From contig CM049311.1 in NCBI GenBank assembly GCA_026874595.1, positions 53,507,676-53,571,675 of the forward strand: a DNA stretch of 64,000 bases. The letters are read 5' to 3'. Positions 47,501 through 62,100 of the stretch are shown here, piece after piece (within the stretch, counting starts at the first letter, position 1; each line of letters starts with the position of its first letter). A program made the translations under genes and the position numbers. Origin of the DNA: Sipunculus nudus (Eukaryota; Annelida; Sipuncula; Golfingiida; Sipunculidae). Under the pieces are notes generated by a model. The model worked only from the letters and a program-made list of their open reading frames with translations, had not been told where the DNA came from and ran no database searches.

Positions 47501-50500
47501 TGGACAGTGCCCATGTCAAGTGGTTGATGTGACTTTGACAGTTGGACAGCGCATGTCATGTGGTATGACGACCTTAAAGGAGACCACTCACAGCATCCGC
47601 CTCCAGCAGTCTCGTCTGATTCTTAGCCAGCAGATTCCCCAGGTTCAAGAAGGCATTCAGGTGATTAGGAGCTATTCTTGTTGTGTAACTTTGGCCTACA
47701 ACATCAGAAAAGTTTATCTACATGAAAAGGTACACTATGGTATGGTAACCAAACACAGCTTTCTTATGAAATCTCATCACATACTGCATTCTGAAGAAAA
47801 GATGTGGTTTGAAACAATGGCCCTTGAATTGCTATTAGTAAAGTTTTCAGTTAAATTTGTTACATTTTTGGCTCATTTCCTTATAACTATTACTTCTCTG
47901 ACATTTTCCTACATTTTCCCACAATATGGTCCACCTTTTAATTATTAATTTAATATTTCGGAAAGGCAGCAATGTGGTTCAAGGTTAGTAATCACAGGAT
48001 TCCCTCCATATCAGCATTTTGACATAAGTTCTCAATCTTTCTAAGTCTTGACACCTAAATATGTTGCATGTTGTAAGGATTCAGTAAAACTGCCAGCACT
48101 GACCTGGTTTGATGGGGGGCATGAGAGCCAAAGCCTTTCTGTAAGCAGCTTCTGCTTCTTGATGCATGTTTAACACATTGTACGTCCTTCCGACATTGAT
48201 ATGAGCTCCTATATCATCAGGCTGCACACTGATCAAACATGTACAACATAATCACATACTCTAGTTACTGTTACAAATGTCCAAGATGTGAGGAAAGAAC
48301 CACATATATATCACATTATTAAAACAAAGGTACTATGATTTTAAACTACAAATATGTTTATTTTATTTTCATTCTTATGAGAAAAAAAACCCATGTAAAA
48401 AATCTTAACTGTTCACTAACCTTTAAATTGATTTATTCTTTGTTGGTCTCAACATTTTTTTTATAATTTCTTTGACAACTATGGCCATTGATATTTGATG
48501 AAATCCCAGTATTTGAAGATCAGAGGTCCTAGTTGTACAAATCATACATTCCAATAGCTAACCACTTAACCATTGAAGGAATGTGCCGGAGAGATAAAGG
48601 GAACAAGCAAACTAGATTACTCTTCAAGATAAAGTCAGCAGTTTACCACAAGAGCTGCACCAGAATTTGGTTTGAGGACCTTCTCACCTGGCAGCTTTTT
48701 TGAAGTATCCTAAAGCCTCGTCAAACCGTTTTTCTCCCTCCAGGGCATGCCCTACATTGTTAAAGCACTTGGCATTCCTCTGGTTCACCTTCAGGGCTGC
48801 CTGGAAGATGCTGTACTCAGACTCCCTGATCAAGATGTACATAACACTTAAATTTCACTATATATATTAAATACATATATATACAATGTACTAAAATGTT
48901 GCAAAAAATAACTTAAAAAAAACTGCTCAGGACAAAAAACACTGCTTAAGAATACACCACGTGTTCAAGCAGGCTACTTAAGAGTTAAAGCTAGATGAAG
49001 CATAATACAGCTAATTCACTTACTAGGTAAGAAAAGTTAGCTATTGTACTGCTACTCTCTCTGTTAACTTGACAGGAAATATCCATCAATCTACTGTCAG
49101 TGAGGAGACCAAGTATGTTCAGCAATGACAAAAGTGTAATCAGCCACGCTGGATGTAGTCACTGTCACATGCTGCATGACACATCTGCTGTGTAGGGTTA
49201 CTGCACATATCTGACTGCAGGTACTGGGGCTAGTGCAGGGCGGATGATAGATTAAGATAAGGTCAACAGTCTTGAAGTTCAATAACTGATTACAAACGTT
49301 TGCAAATGAAATAGGGTTTGTCATGAAGAAGTGTATGCGTTCACTTAATTCCTGCACTTAAACTCTGGAAAAGGCTGTGTTTACTAATTAAATGACATCC
49401 ATGGTTACTACACACACAGAGGCTATAGAATTATTATATATACATCTATAAACATGTAGACCTGTATATCAGCTGAGATGGTGTACAGGTCTGTATAAAC
49501 TCAGAAATGTCATACTCATACACTACTGATTAATCCAGTTATTGGTTAGCAGGGGTTAATTGATTTTTACCAATAACTGATCCTGAAATTACAACAGATA
49601 CCCAACATGATATGGAGCCTGATAAAACTGGAGTCACCAGTCATAGTTTGATCATGAAATTACAACTGACTGCCAACACAACATGGGGCAGGATAAATCT
49701 GGACTCACCAGTCATAGTTCCTCCTGAATGTTTTGACACCATGACTTAACAACAGCAGCACCATCAGCACTCTCACCAAATTCTGCTGATTCCTGTCATT
49801 GTAACATTGTACTGTGATGAAATACTACCTAGCAAACAGATCCTGGTAGTCAGCTAATTGTCCTAAATCTAATACAAACATATGTATTCCAAATACAGAG
49901 AAATATTGAAATTACAGCCACCAACGGGACCTCGATAAAGTGGTTGCTTTTTTCGAGGTTGTAGTCTAAGCGAGGTCTGATATACAGAGCAAACAAGGTT
50001 TGTGATAAAAAGTGATCATAATTTTGAGGTGGTTGTAAAACTGAAGAGGTGGTTAGGCGAAGTTTTACTGTAAACTATTAGCGCAGCATTAATGCATAAA
50101 GATTTAACTTTTTTTAACTGAGAATAAATCAGACATGTAATCATGTATTATTCATCAGCGAAACAGAATTGTAAAAAGGATATTTTCCTTATAAATTAAT
50201 TATGATTAAATGGATGTATAAATGAGCATACCTATTCTTTGAGGTTAGGAGTTCAAAGCCCAGTGCAACCAACAAACAGAACCCCATGCTTGGTGCATAC
50301 AGGATGCGTTCAGCCACCACAAAACCAACCGGGAAGAAAAGGTTTGATGCTGGGATGAACGGGAAGACGAGAAGACTCAGTGCCTGGAAAAGTACATCAT
50401 GGTTATCAGAGACTCAGAAATTAAATAAACATATATCATGGATATCAGAGACTCAGAAATAAAATAAACAAACATCATGGATATCAGAGACTCAGAAATA

Positions 50501-53500
50501 AAATAAACATACATCATGGTTATCAGAGACTCAGAAATAAAATAAACATACATCATGGATATCAGAGACTCAGAAATAAAATAAACATACATCATGGTTA
50601 TCAGAGACTCAGAAATAAAATAAACATACATCATGGTTATCAGAGACTCAGAAGTAAAATAAACATACATCATGGATATCAGAGGCTCAGAAATAAAATA
50701 AACATACATCATGGTTATCAGAGACTCAGAAATAAAATAAACATACATCATGGATATCAGAGACTCAGAAATAAAATAAACATACATCATGGTTATCAGA
50801 GACTCAGAAATAAAATAAACATACATCATGGTTATCAGAGACTCAGAAATAAAATAAACATACATCATGGATATCAGGGACTCAGAAATAAAATAAACAT
50901 ACATCATGGATATCAGAGACTCAGAAATAAAATAAACATACATCATGGTTATCAGAGACTCAGAAATAAAATAAACATACATCATGGTTATCAGAGACTC
51001 AGAAATAAAATAAACATACATCATGGATATCAGAGACTCAGAAATAAAATAAACATACATCATGGATATCAGAGACTCAGAAATAAAATAAACATACATC
51101 ATGGATATCAGAGACTCAGAAATAAAATAAACATACATCATGGTTATCAGAGGCTCAGAAATAGAATAAACAAACATCATGGTTATCAGAGGCTCAGAAA
51201 TAAAATAAACATACATCATGGATATCAGAGGCTCAGAAATAAAATAAACATACATCATGGATATCAGAGACTCAGAAATAAAATAAACATACATAATGGT
51301 TATCAGAGACTCAGAAATAAAAAAAACATACATCATGGATATCAGAGACTCAGAAATAAAATAAACAAACATCATGGTTATCAGAGACTCAGAAATAAAA
51401 TAAACAAACATCATGGATATCAGAGACTCAGAAATAAAATAAACATACATCATGGTTATCAGAGACTCAGAAATAAAATAAACATACATCATGGTTATCA
51501 GAGACTCAGAAATAAAATAAACATACATCATGGTTATCAGAGACTCAGAAATAAAATAAACATACATCATGGATATCAGAGACTCAGAAATAAAATAAAC
51601 ATACATCATGGATATCAGAGACTCAGAAATAAAATAAACAAACATCATGGATATCAGAGACTCAAAAAATAAAATAAACAAACATCATGGATATCAGAGA
51701 CTCAGAAATAAAATAAACAAACATCATGGTTATCAGAGACTCAGAAATGAAATAAACATACATCATGGTTATCAGAGACTCAGAAATAAAATAAACAAAC
51801 ATCATGGATATCAGAGACTCAGAAATAAAATAAACAAACATCATGGATATCAGAGACTCAGAAATAAAATAAACATACATCATGGTTATCAGAGACTCAG
51901 AAATAAAATAAACATACATCATGGTTATCAGAGACTCAGAAATAAAATAAACATACATCATGGTTATCAGAGACTCAGAAATAAAATAAACAAACATCAT
52001 GGTTATCAGAGACTCAGAAATAAAATAAACAAACATCATGGTTATCAGAGACTCAGAAATAAAATAAACATACATCATGGTTATCAGAGGCTCAGAAATA
52101 AAATAAACATACATCATGGATATCAGAGGCTCAGAAATAAAATAAACATACATCATGGTTATCAGAGGCTCAGAAATAAAATAAACATACATCATGGATA
52201 TCAGAGACTCAGAAATAAAATAAACATACATCATGGATATCAGAGACTCAGAAATAAAATAAACATACATCATGGTTATCAGAGACTCAGAAATAAAATA
52301 AACATACATCATGGATATCAGAGACTCAGAAATAAAATAAACAAACATCATGGTTATCAGAGACTCAGAAATAAAATAAACATACATCATTGTTATCAGA
52401 GACTCAGAAATAAAATAAACATACATCATGGTTATCAGAGACTCAGAAATAAAATAAACATACATCATGGATATCAGAGACTCAGAAATAAAATAAACAT
52501 ACATCATGGTTATCAGAGACTCAGAAATAAAATAAACATACATCATGGTTATCAGAGACTCAGAAATAAAATAAACAAACATCATGGTTATCAGAGACTC
52601 AGAAATAAAATAAACAAACATCATGGTTATCAGAGACTCAGAAATAAAATAAACATACATCATGGATATCAGAGACTCAGAAATAAAATAAACAAACATC
52701 ATGGATATCAGAGACTCAGAAATAAAATAAACATACATACATCATGGATATCAGAGACTCAGAAATAAAATAAACATACATCATGGATATCAGAGACTCA
52801 GAAATAAAATAAACATACATCATGGTTATCAGAGACTCAGAAATAAAATAAACATACATCATGGTTATCAGAGACTCCGAAATAAAATAAACAAACATCA
52901 TGGTTATCAGAGACTCAGAAATAAAATAAACAAACATCATGGTTATCAGAGACTCAGAAATAAAATAAACATACATCATGGATATCAGAGACTCAGAAAT
53001 AAAATAAACATACATCATGGTTATCAGAGACTCAGAAATAAAATAAACATACATCATGGATATCAGAGACTCAGAAATAAAATAAACATACATCATGGTT
53101 ATCAGAGACTCAGAAATAAAATAAACATACATCATGGATATCAGAGACTCAGAAATAAAATAAACATACATCATGGTTATCAGAGACTCAGAAATTAAAA
53201 TAAACATACATCATGGTTATCAGAGACTCAGAAATAAAATAAACAAACATCAAGGATATCAGAGACTCAGAAATAAAATAAACATACATCATGGATATCA
53301 GAGACTCAGAAATAAAATAAACAAACATCATGGATATCAGAGGCTCAGAAATAAAATAAACATACATCATGGATATCAGAGACTCAGAAATAAAATAAAC
53401 ATACATCATGGATATCAGAGACTCAGAAATAGAATAAATAACTGTTCTAAGAAAATTTGATTCCTGTGAGAATGTTTATTAACAGTTGGCTTAAAACAAG

Positions 53501-56099
53501 TGATGCTGCTTGTGCACCAACAAAGACTGCAGGAACTGGATCCATGTTCCATCGTCAACAACGTACAGATATTAGAGAAATTTTTTTCACCAACAAAGAC
53601 TGAAAGGACCGGATCAATTCACGATAATGGTGATACTAACGAGTGACACAGGCCTACTGGATGTGCCCCTCAAGCCACACCAAAAATTAATCAAACAACT
53701 TTTATGGGTTCTTCTCTTATCCATGTTCCATCGTCAACAAAGTAGGGATAATGGAGAAATTTGTTAGAGTTATTTTTTGTAATTTTGTTAACAAACAAAC
53801 CAATGAAAAAACAAGCAATTTCGTGGAATTTATGTCCCCCCCTTCTGCCTGTTCAAGTGTTGTAATTTTAGCTTCCTGTGATCTTCATGCTTGCCTTCTT
53901 AAAATGTTTTAAGTTTAATTTTCCCCTGAATGTCTCCACATGTCATAGTGCCTGTGTTTTAGTTTTCTTTGTCCCCTTAAGATGGACTCCACATGTCATA
54001 ATTTCTTTTGTGATTGGCTTTGGAGCTGGTAATAAAAAATTTTCAGACAGACACTCCAAAACGAATCCCAACCACGGTATGCATGACAGCAATCACTGAC
54101 CTAAATTTGAATGAAATCAGATAGTATTTAGGAAAGGTATCGCACAAAAACTAAAAGCTGACAGACGGACAGACAGAGGGAGAGACAGACAGAAGACAGA
54201 CATACAACCCCAAATCAATGTCCATCATTCCACAGAAGCAGATGACAATAAACAAACAGACAGACATGGGTGTAAGCATAATCTCCATGGTACAGGACTC
54301 ACCATGATTACAGCCTGACATTTCTTGCCACAGGACACCATGGCATAATGAACAAGCAGCCCAAGTACAGTGTAGAAACCTAATGTAGCCAGGTTCCTGA
54401 TGTCAGGCACTGTCTCCACGAGAGGAACGGTGCCCATCGTCCAATCACAGCACAGCCAGGAAGGACACAGCAGCAGCCAGGCGTTCAGCACCAGCAGGTA
54501 GTTAAAGGTAAGCTGTCGTGTCGGAGTGGCTGAGGCTGCAGCAGGGTTATCAAATCTGGCAGAAAAATTATAAATATTATGTTATTATAGTTACAATACT
54601 GTAATGCACTGTTATTTTCCTGTATGTATTTTTCACTCCATAATTTTATATCAAACATCTGAACTGTCTTATTTAATGAAATGACCGTCATAAACATTTC
54701 CTGCCTCTGACAACAGATTAAACAGAGGATATTAAACTTATGCCAGAATGGCTGAAGTAGTTCTAACCAAACAGTCAATGGGCCACAGTGGTTTATTCAC
54801 CAATCTTGTTTCTGAGATGACAATATTAAAGAGTATATAACACTAACAGTCATGTTCCCACACTATGAGAACTTACCTTACATACAATTAATACATATAC
54901 AAGAATTCCCTTATAACGTTAGGTCATAATTTATCAAATATGAAATATGGTCTTAAAAGTGTGGTGTAATGGTTTGTGCATTGGACTTATGTGCACAAGG
55001 ATGTGAGTTCTTGTCCCAATCTGAAAGCCGTCTGGGCAAAGATTCTTAGCCAAAGTCTTTACCATCAGGGTGCACTCTCTCAACCATGGAGTGGATTAAT
55101 TTATGGGTACTGGTCATGTGCGGCAGCAAATGTAGAACGAATTACCCTTCTAGTGCCTGTTACGACTGCATGGTTGTATGCTCCGAAGGGAGTCGAGAAA
55201 AAGCTACAAGAATTTACAAGCCCAAAAGACCAGAAAGCCAAAGTGTAAACTGAGATGAGACTGACACCACCAGTGATATCAGACTGTAACCCTCCTCCTT
55301 TACCTTTACAAATATAGGACATTCCTTTCTGTGATAACAGTCTGATTTCAAGTAACTTAAAAATTGAAATTTTGGCAAAAATGTCTAGAAGATTAAAATG
55401 TGTTTACATTTTGCTGTTTCACTCAAATTATATCCATATCTTCCGAGACTCACTTGGTGAACACAGGCAGCTGAGCACCCATCACCTTAATCCTGGCCAT
55501 CAGAAGGAAGACGGTGCTGCCCACTAGTAGCAGGATGCGTAAACAGCCACCTTTGAACCCCTGGGGTATGGATGGTTTCCCAATTAGGATGCTCTTAGCA
55601 AGACTCAAGCATCCGAGGAAGCTGAGCTGTCAACAGAATAACAAACAGAATTGTCAGTCTCAGAAGATATATCTTTACAATCAATACTTGTTCATTTTTT
55701 AAACAATGATCTTTTTGTAAGACTCAAGAGTTACATGACACTCTACACACATTTGACATTCATTATTTTTTTTCTTTTAAAATGCCAGTAAAATGATTCA
55801 ATTGTTGATATCTTGAAGTATGTCAAAATAATCAGTGAAATTGAAATTTATTAGCACTGCTACTGATTCAGATTTGGCAATTTTATTAAAATAATGATAT
55901 ATGCAAACACGTTCAGTGCTCCTACAAGCTCAAATGTCAATTTTTGTCTGTACAATGTTTTTATTTATTGCAAAAATAACACTTTGGAAACCTGTACTGA
56001 AGTTTTAAGAAATCTTAACACACACCGTAAACCCTTCACTGAGCCTGATTGTTCATCTGAACTATAGGTAAGACCAGCAGATAATTCCTTTGGAAACAC

Positions 56100-56186
<87 letters not shown>

Positions 56187-59100
56187 AGAAAGCAAAATAT
56201 ACAGAGGCATCCTTATGACAGTTTTTTTACATATATATTCACACATTATGTTGAACTATTCAGGAATTTATTTTTTCTCACCTGTTGTACAACAAAAACT
56301 TCATAAACACAACACATCCCAATGGCAGTGATCCCCTGCTCCTTACAGAGAGTTGCTATGGCGACCAAAATTATTGTCATGCACAACCACCCTAGTCCTG
56401 CCAAGGAAAAACCAGCAGCCCATAAGCAAGGTCAATATATATATAGGTAAGGCACCATTTCTGGTTTTAAAGACAATAGCAGTATCTGATTACTGGTATA
56501 CTGATTACCTTCTTGAAACATTTAATTTTTTCAGACAAAAAGGGGGGGGGGTGTGACACACACCAAATTAAACCATGGATATACAAGATGCACTGTCAAT
56601 ATATGCCGCAAATAGATTTCAGAACATTTTTCAAAAGGGCAAGACTTAATCTCACCCCTATTACTGGAAATGTTGTTGTCAGATGATTCATCACCCTCTG
56701 TTCACTTATGAACAGTTATAGGTACACAACTACACCCAGCCAATGAGGACAGGGAGTTCAAGTCTGTTGCATATAATTTCAAAAGGATATTGAAATCAGA
56801 AATTAAAGTTCAAATAACTAAGCTTGGTGCCTATGTCTATCATGCTTTCAAATTAAGTAAATCAACAATAAGAGACTGATTAATTTGCATTTTGTACCTT
56901 ATGGATCTAATGAATTTTGTAACACTGCTTTAACTTAATAAACCAGCCGCCAGATTAGCACATGGATGTGAGTATATTGTACTAAAAGTATTTATATTAT
57001 TTTCATATTTTTGAGGTTTATTTTATTTTATTTGCTTGTTTTTATTCTTTTTATTTATTTTTATTTTAATTTATTTTTTATTTAATCTTTTTTTTTTCAC
57101 ATCTATTTTTTCCTTTTTATTACTATTTATAGTTAATTTTTACTGCTTAGTTTGTATTGTATATGTAGCTGTTGTTTGTAATTGAATGTTCTGGTTGATG
57201 GTACAAATGTACCACATGTATGTTGGAACTTTGGGCCTGAGGTCTTGCTATCCTGAATAAACTGTGTTCTAGCAAATAAGAAAGGTAGTTAATGTCTTTT
57301 AGTCAGCCAAAGGTGTGTTTATTGCTGTTATGTCCTCCAATAAAGAATACAAACTGAAACTGTATGATCATTTTCTATGTCTTATTAATACAGAAGAGGA
57401 AGTAAAGTCTAAAACAGAGAGAGAGAAAAACAGAGAGAGAGAGAGAGAAAGAGAAAGAAAAGAAAGAGAAAGAGAGAGAGGGACAGAAAGAGAGAGAGAG
57501 AAAGAGAGAGAGCTGGAGAAAATGAGTGACTGAGAGACTGACAAAGGTTAAAAGGCAAAATGACAACATCTATCTTCAAGTCAGCCAAAGGTGTGATTAC
57601 TGCTGTCATGTTCTCAAATAAAGAATACAAACGGAAACTGTATGATCATTTTCCAACTAGAATACTGACAGGTCAGGAAGGACCCTGCAAAAGGCAAATA
57701 GACTTTTAGTGTGGGCTGATTGATGCTTGGAAAATACAGTAAAAGACCTGATTACATGCAGAGACAGAGCAAACTGACCCAAAAGAGTATTTAAACATCT
57801 GAACTAAGATGAATCAGTGATGGTCATGTGTGAAGTGTAGGAGTGGAGCATTCCAAGCAATACAGGCATAATTACATCAGACTTTAAGCCTGTTTAAGCA
57901 TATAAATTGGTTGGGAGCCTGTGACTTTAACCTTTGAACTTGTGATGTTGAAATCAATATGGTTCTTCCCATATTGTTAGGCAATCCAAAACTGAAAGAT
58001 TTTGGATTAAACATTTACAAAGCGTCCATAATCTCTTTAAAGATTAGGGTTTGGTGACCTTGACCTTTGACCTCATCACCCGGAAATCTATTGGATTCTT
58101 ACATAAGGGGTTAGCCATTTATAAAATCAAGTTTGAAATCCATATGTCAACTCAGACTACAGTTATCATGCGGGAAAAAATTAATGACACATGGCTCATT
58201 TGGCCTTGAGCTTTGACCTTGTGACCTCAAAATCAACAGGAATCATCCCCCTGCTGGCAGGGGAGCTATTTGTACAAGGGGTGACAAGTTGGGCTTAAAA
58301 TGCATCTACAATCTTTTTAAATATGTGGGTCCTGTGACCTTGACCTTAACCCTAATGACCCCAATATCTAAACAGTCCTTACTTTATTTGTGGGCCATAA
58401 ATAGGTAAAGTTTGAAATTCATATGTCAATGCAAACTGGATTTTTCATCTAAAAACAAATTTGTGGACAAAAAGCTCCTGAGACCTTGACCTTTGATGTT
58501 GGGACCCCAAAATCAGCAGGTCTCTTTCTATGTTAGCAGGTGAGCGATATGTGCAAGATGGAGGGTCTTGGATGAAATGTATGGCTTAAAATGCATTCAC
58601 AAACTTTATAAAGATGTGGGTTTGTGACCTTGACCTTTAACCTCATGACCCAAAAAATTTAGAGGTTTCTTGCTTTAGTGGTGGCCCATACAAAAGTTAA
58701 GTTTGAAATCCATATGTCAATCAAAACTCGAGTTATAATCCAGGAATCAATTTGTAGACAGATGGCTCCTGTGACCTTGTGACCCCAATACTGAAAGGGA
58801 TCTTTACCTAATGGCAGGTGAGCTATATGTGCAAGATGGAAGGTGTGGTATGAAAGGTGTTGCTTAAAATGCAACCACAATCTTTTAAAAAATTTGGGGC
58901 CTGTGACCTTGACCATTCATCTCATGACACCAAATTTGACAGGATGCTTGCATTAGTGGTTGGCCATATATAGATCAACTTTCAAATTCATATGTCATTC
59001 AAAATTGGAGTTTTCATCTGGAAACAAATTTGTGGATGGACAGACGATCAGACAGGGTGATAACAATAGGGCACCCACTTGTTCAAGCGGGGCCCTAATC

Positions 59101-62100
59101 AATATACCAGAGGCGGAAATATCTGAAACAGAGAGAGAGAGAGAATGAGAGAGAAAGAGACAGAGAGAGAATGAGACAGAGAAAGAAAGACAGCAAGAGA
59201 AAGAAAGAGAAACAGACAGAGAGAGAGAGTCAAAGAAAATGAGTGACCGAGAGACTGACAAAAAGACAGCATCTATCTTCAATATAAAACAAATTAGGAA
59301 AGAATTAGACAAAGGAAAGACAGGGAAATCTTACAAGTAATATGTGAGCAAGAAATGATATAAGTAGTATCAAAGGTTTTAAGATATTCTCTTAAGCCAT
59401 TTGGAACTTGTTTGCATGTCAATGTTATCCAACTGGAATAGAAAACAAGCTGACATCATGAAGTATGATATTATATGTGGTGCTTTTATTACTATGTACA
59501 ATATCATAGGGTAATATCTATCATACCTGTTGGTTTTTTCCTGCTGGCACTGGCTTTGTATGAGAACAAGGCCAGGATGATAAAGACAGAGGAGAGGAGC
59601 TCAGCCCGGCCAACAACACCTGTCACCTTCAAAATCAATTAAATACCATGTAAATTTTTATGATTATTACTCATTCAAACAGTTTAAAATTATCACTTAA
59701 TCTATATTTTCCTTTGCACTGTGTTGATATAAGACAACCACATGGATCAGGCTCTGCCATGAAAAATTACCTAAATAATTACATGTAAACATAAACTACC
59801 AATAAAATCTTTTACTGACATGTATGCTTTTGACTTGAGAAGAATAAAATAAATTTGGTAATGTGCAACATATGTCACCCTCCTTGCATTATCTTCTCTG
59901 ATAGTTTTGGCCTCCAAATCACATTCACACAGGCTGAATAAGATTCACTTTGAAAATAGAACCCTTTTGTTAAAATAGTCAACTTTTCACTAAGAGACAA
60001 CAATTATCCTTAAAACAGATTTAACCAAATGTTGAGTGATGGTGAAACACCTACAGCCTCGGTGTGTACTGGATGGACAGCAAACAAAAGAGCAGCAACC
60101 AGGCTGGCAGTATCTCCAACAAACAAACTGCACAACCTGAAATAAACATGGCATAATGTTTAACCTCCTGATGTAAAAGTTGATCAGGATATAGGAAAGA
60201 TGGCATGAATGTCTAATCTTGTAGGCTGTGTATGATGTTAAAAATCACATGGCATCATGTAATAAAAAATAACACCGGAGCGTGGGTCATAACACTCAGC
60301 TGATTGGTTTAGAATTTCAGCAAAAGGCAAAATTTACATAATTCCATTGTTATTGTTTTTTATAATTTAGCATTTGCAAAGCTAAGAGGAACACCAACAC
60401 CACTTGATGGCTTGATGTAAACTGTCCTCACAGTGAAAAATTGTGCCATGGTCTAAATGTGGCCTGTTAGTGGACGGCTGGACAGATGGACAATGGACCG
60501 CTGGTTTGGCTCAGATGACTTCTATCCAGCTGAGCTTTAAAATGTGTTCCTTTAGTTAAACCCTGCTTGATTCCTGAGACAAAACATTTCCTTTTTATAA
60601 TTTGGACTTCCTATCCATTGACTAATGGCACAGTGTTATTTTAATGAAAGGCTGGCTTCTGAAATGATTGGAACACCATGTGTCCAGGTCTATGGAGTCA
60701 TGCTCTTCCCTGAAGATTTCTGCAAATAACAAAGTTATTATTTGTGCCCTGAAGCATTTATTTCATGAATCAGATATTCATTGTAACATGGTGTGTATTG
60801 ATAATTATGGTACTGTAAAAATGTACATATAAGTCTACCTCACATATAAGTTGAGTATAAAATTTCAGGGTAACTATAAGGTAAACTGTATTTACACAGT
60901 GTAGGCATCCTATATAGTGAACCACAGGGAGAGAGCACAGAAGCAAGGGCTACTCTTGGACAACATGTCTGTCATTCTTTAATCAATCTCTGTTTTCATT
61001 TCTTTTTTAATAAGTTTTTTCATCAGTGAATCATACATTTCATATTCTGTTGAGTACTTATTTTGACTAAGTCTTGCGGGTTTTGTGTTCTTTTTTTTCA
61101 TTGCGATGTCAATATCAGTTCAACTTCAGTCTATTTTTTTTATATATTATGTTAATTTTTAAGTAGGAACTTCAGAATGGAGATATATTATTCCCCTGCA
61201 TGCCAGTACACAAGTGAACAGCATGACCTAGTTTTGGGCTTCTTGCCACAGGTATGTTTATATTTTTAGACAGTTTACCTGACATCATCCAATCAGGAGC
61301 TGTCAAATGAGGCTGGTTTTGCATGTGACCTTTGAAGGTGACCACAGTTATTGACTCCTGATATGTTGTAAAACGTAGAGTTGTAGGCTCCATTTCTCAC
61401 ATATTTAAATAATTCTGTTTCTTAAATAAGGTGTGAGGTAGGTAATTCTTTTACCATGTTGAATATTATGTCCTTTAATCTTCTACCCTAAATGACCATT
61501 TTCCCCTGAATTGTAAATAATACAAATTTACTCAGAAAAAATCTGATGGCCACGAGGGGATTGAATGGACTGTTGGTTTCACCAACACACTGAGTTTCCC
61601 TCTTTGTTACATTTGCTCTTATACAGACCAAAATTCTTCTCAATCCTGTTTGAGTTCCTAGTCGCTGATCTAATGCTCTATCTGTTATTAACAAGGAAAT
61701 TTTACCATGTGTTCATGTTATGAGTCAGTTATGCTACCAGGTGGTAAGACCAACTGATGCCATGGCCAAGGAAAACCAGTCCCTCTGTCCGCTGACCTCT
61801 GATCCCTCTTTGTGTGTTCTATCAGACCTTTTCCATAAAATAGATGATTACTAATGCTGATCCCTCTACTACAGTCTCCTTACAGGCTATTACTATTTGA
61901 TGTGATAAGCATCCAGCGACTCTGGTTCTGCCCTTCAGCCCAGTCCTCTCAATTGTGTACACATGGTTGCCAGGGACGTAATATTTTTGTTTAACCTATA
62001 GTAAGTAATGCAGACTGTTCTAGGTGTATGTTTGTGTGTATGTATTAATTATCTGTAGACCCTATCATGTGTATGATTGTGTGTGTGTGTGTGTGTTTGT

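Noticed and set aside
47520-47948. 142-codon plus-strand ORF
   Set aside because: Antisense to TMTC3 exon 11 and to the neighbouring tandem array; no recognisable domain.
50384-53442. CRISPR-like regular array
   Set aside because: Units are contiguous with no unique spacers, and the locus is a eukaryotic intron.
50377-53460. Long ORFs on both strands (up to 434 codons) with 13-residue repeats
   Set aside because: The 39-bp period is divisible by three and free of stops in several frames, so the array is open on both strands. No splice or start context supports a protein.
57315-57630. Arg/Glu-rich ORF and its Ser/Leu-rich antisense
   Set aside because: Produced by the GA-rich purine tract.
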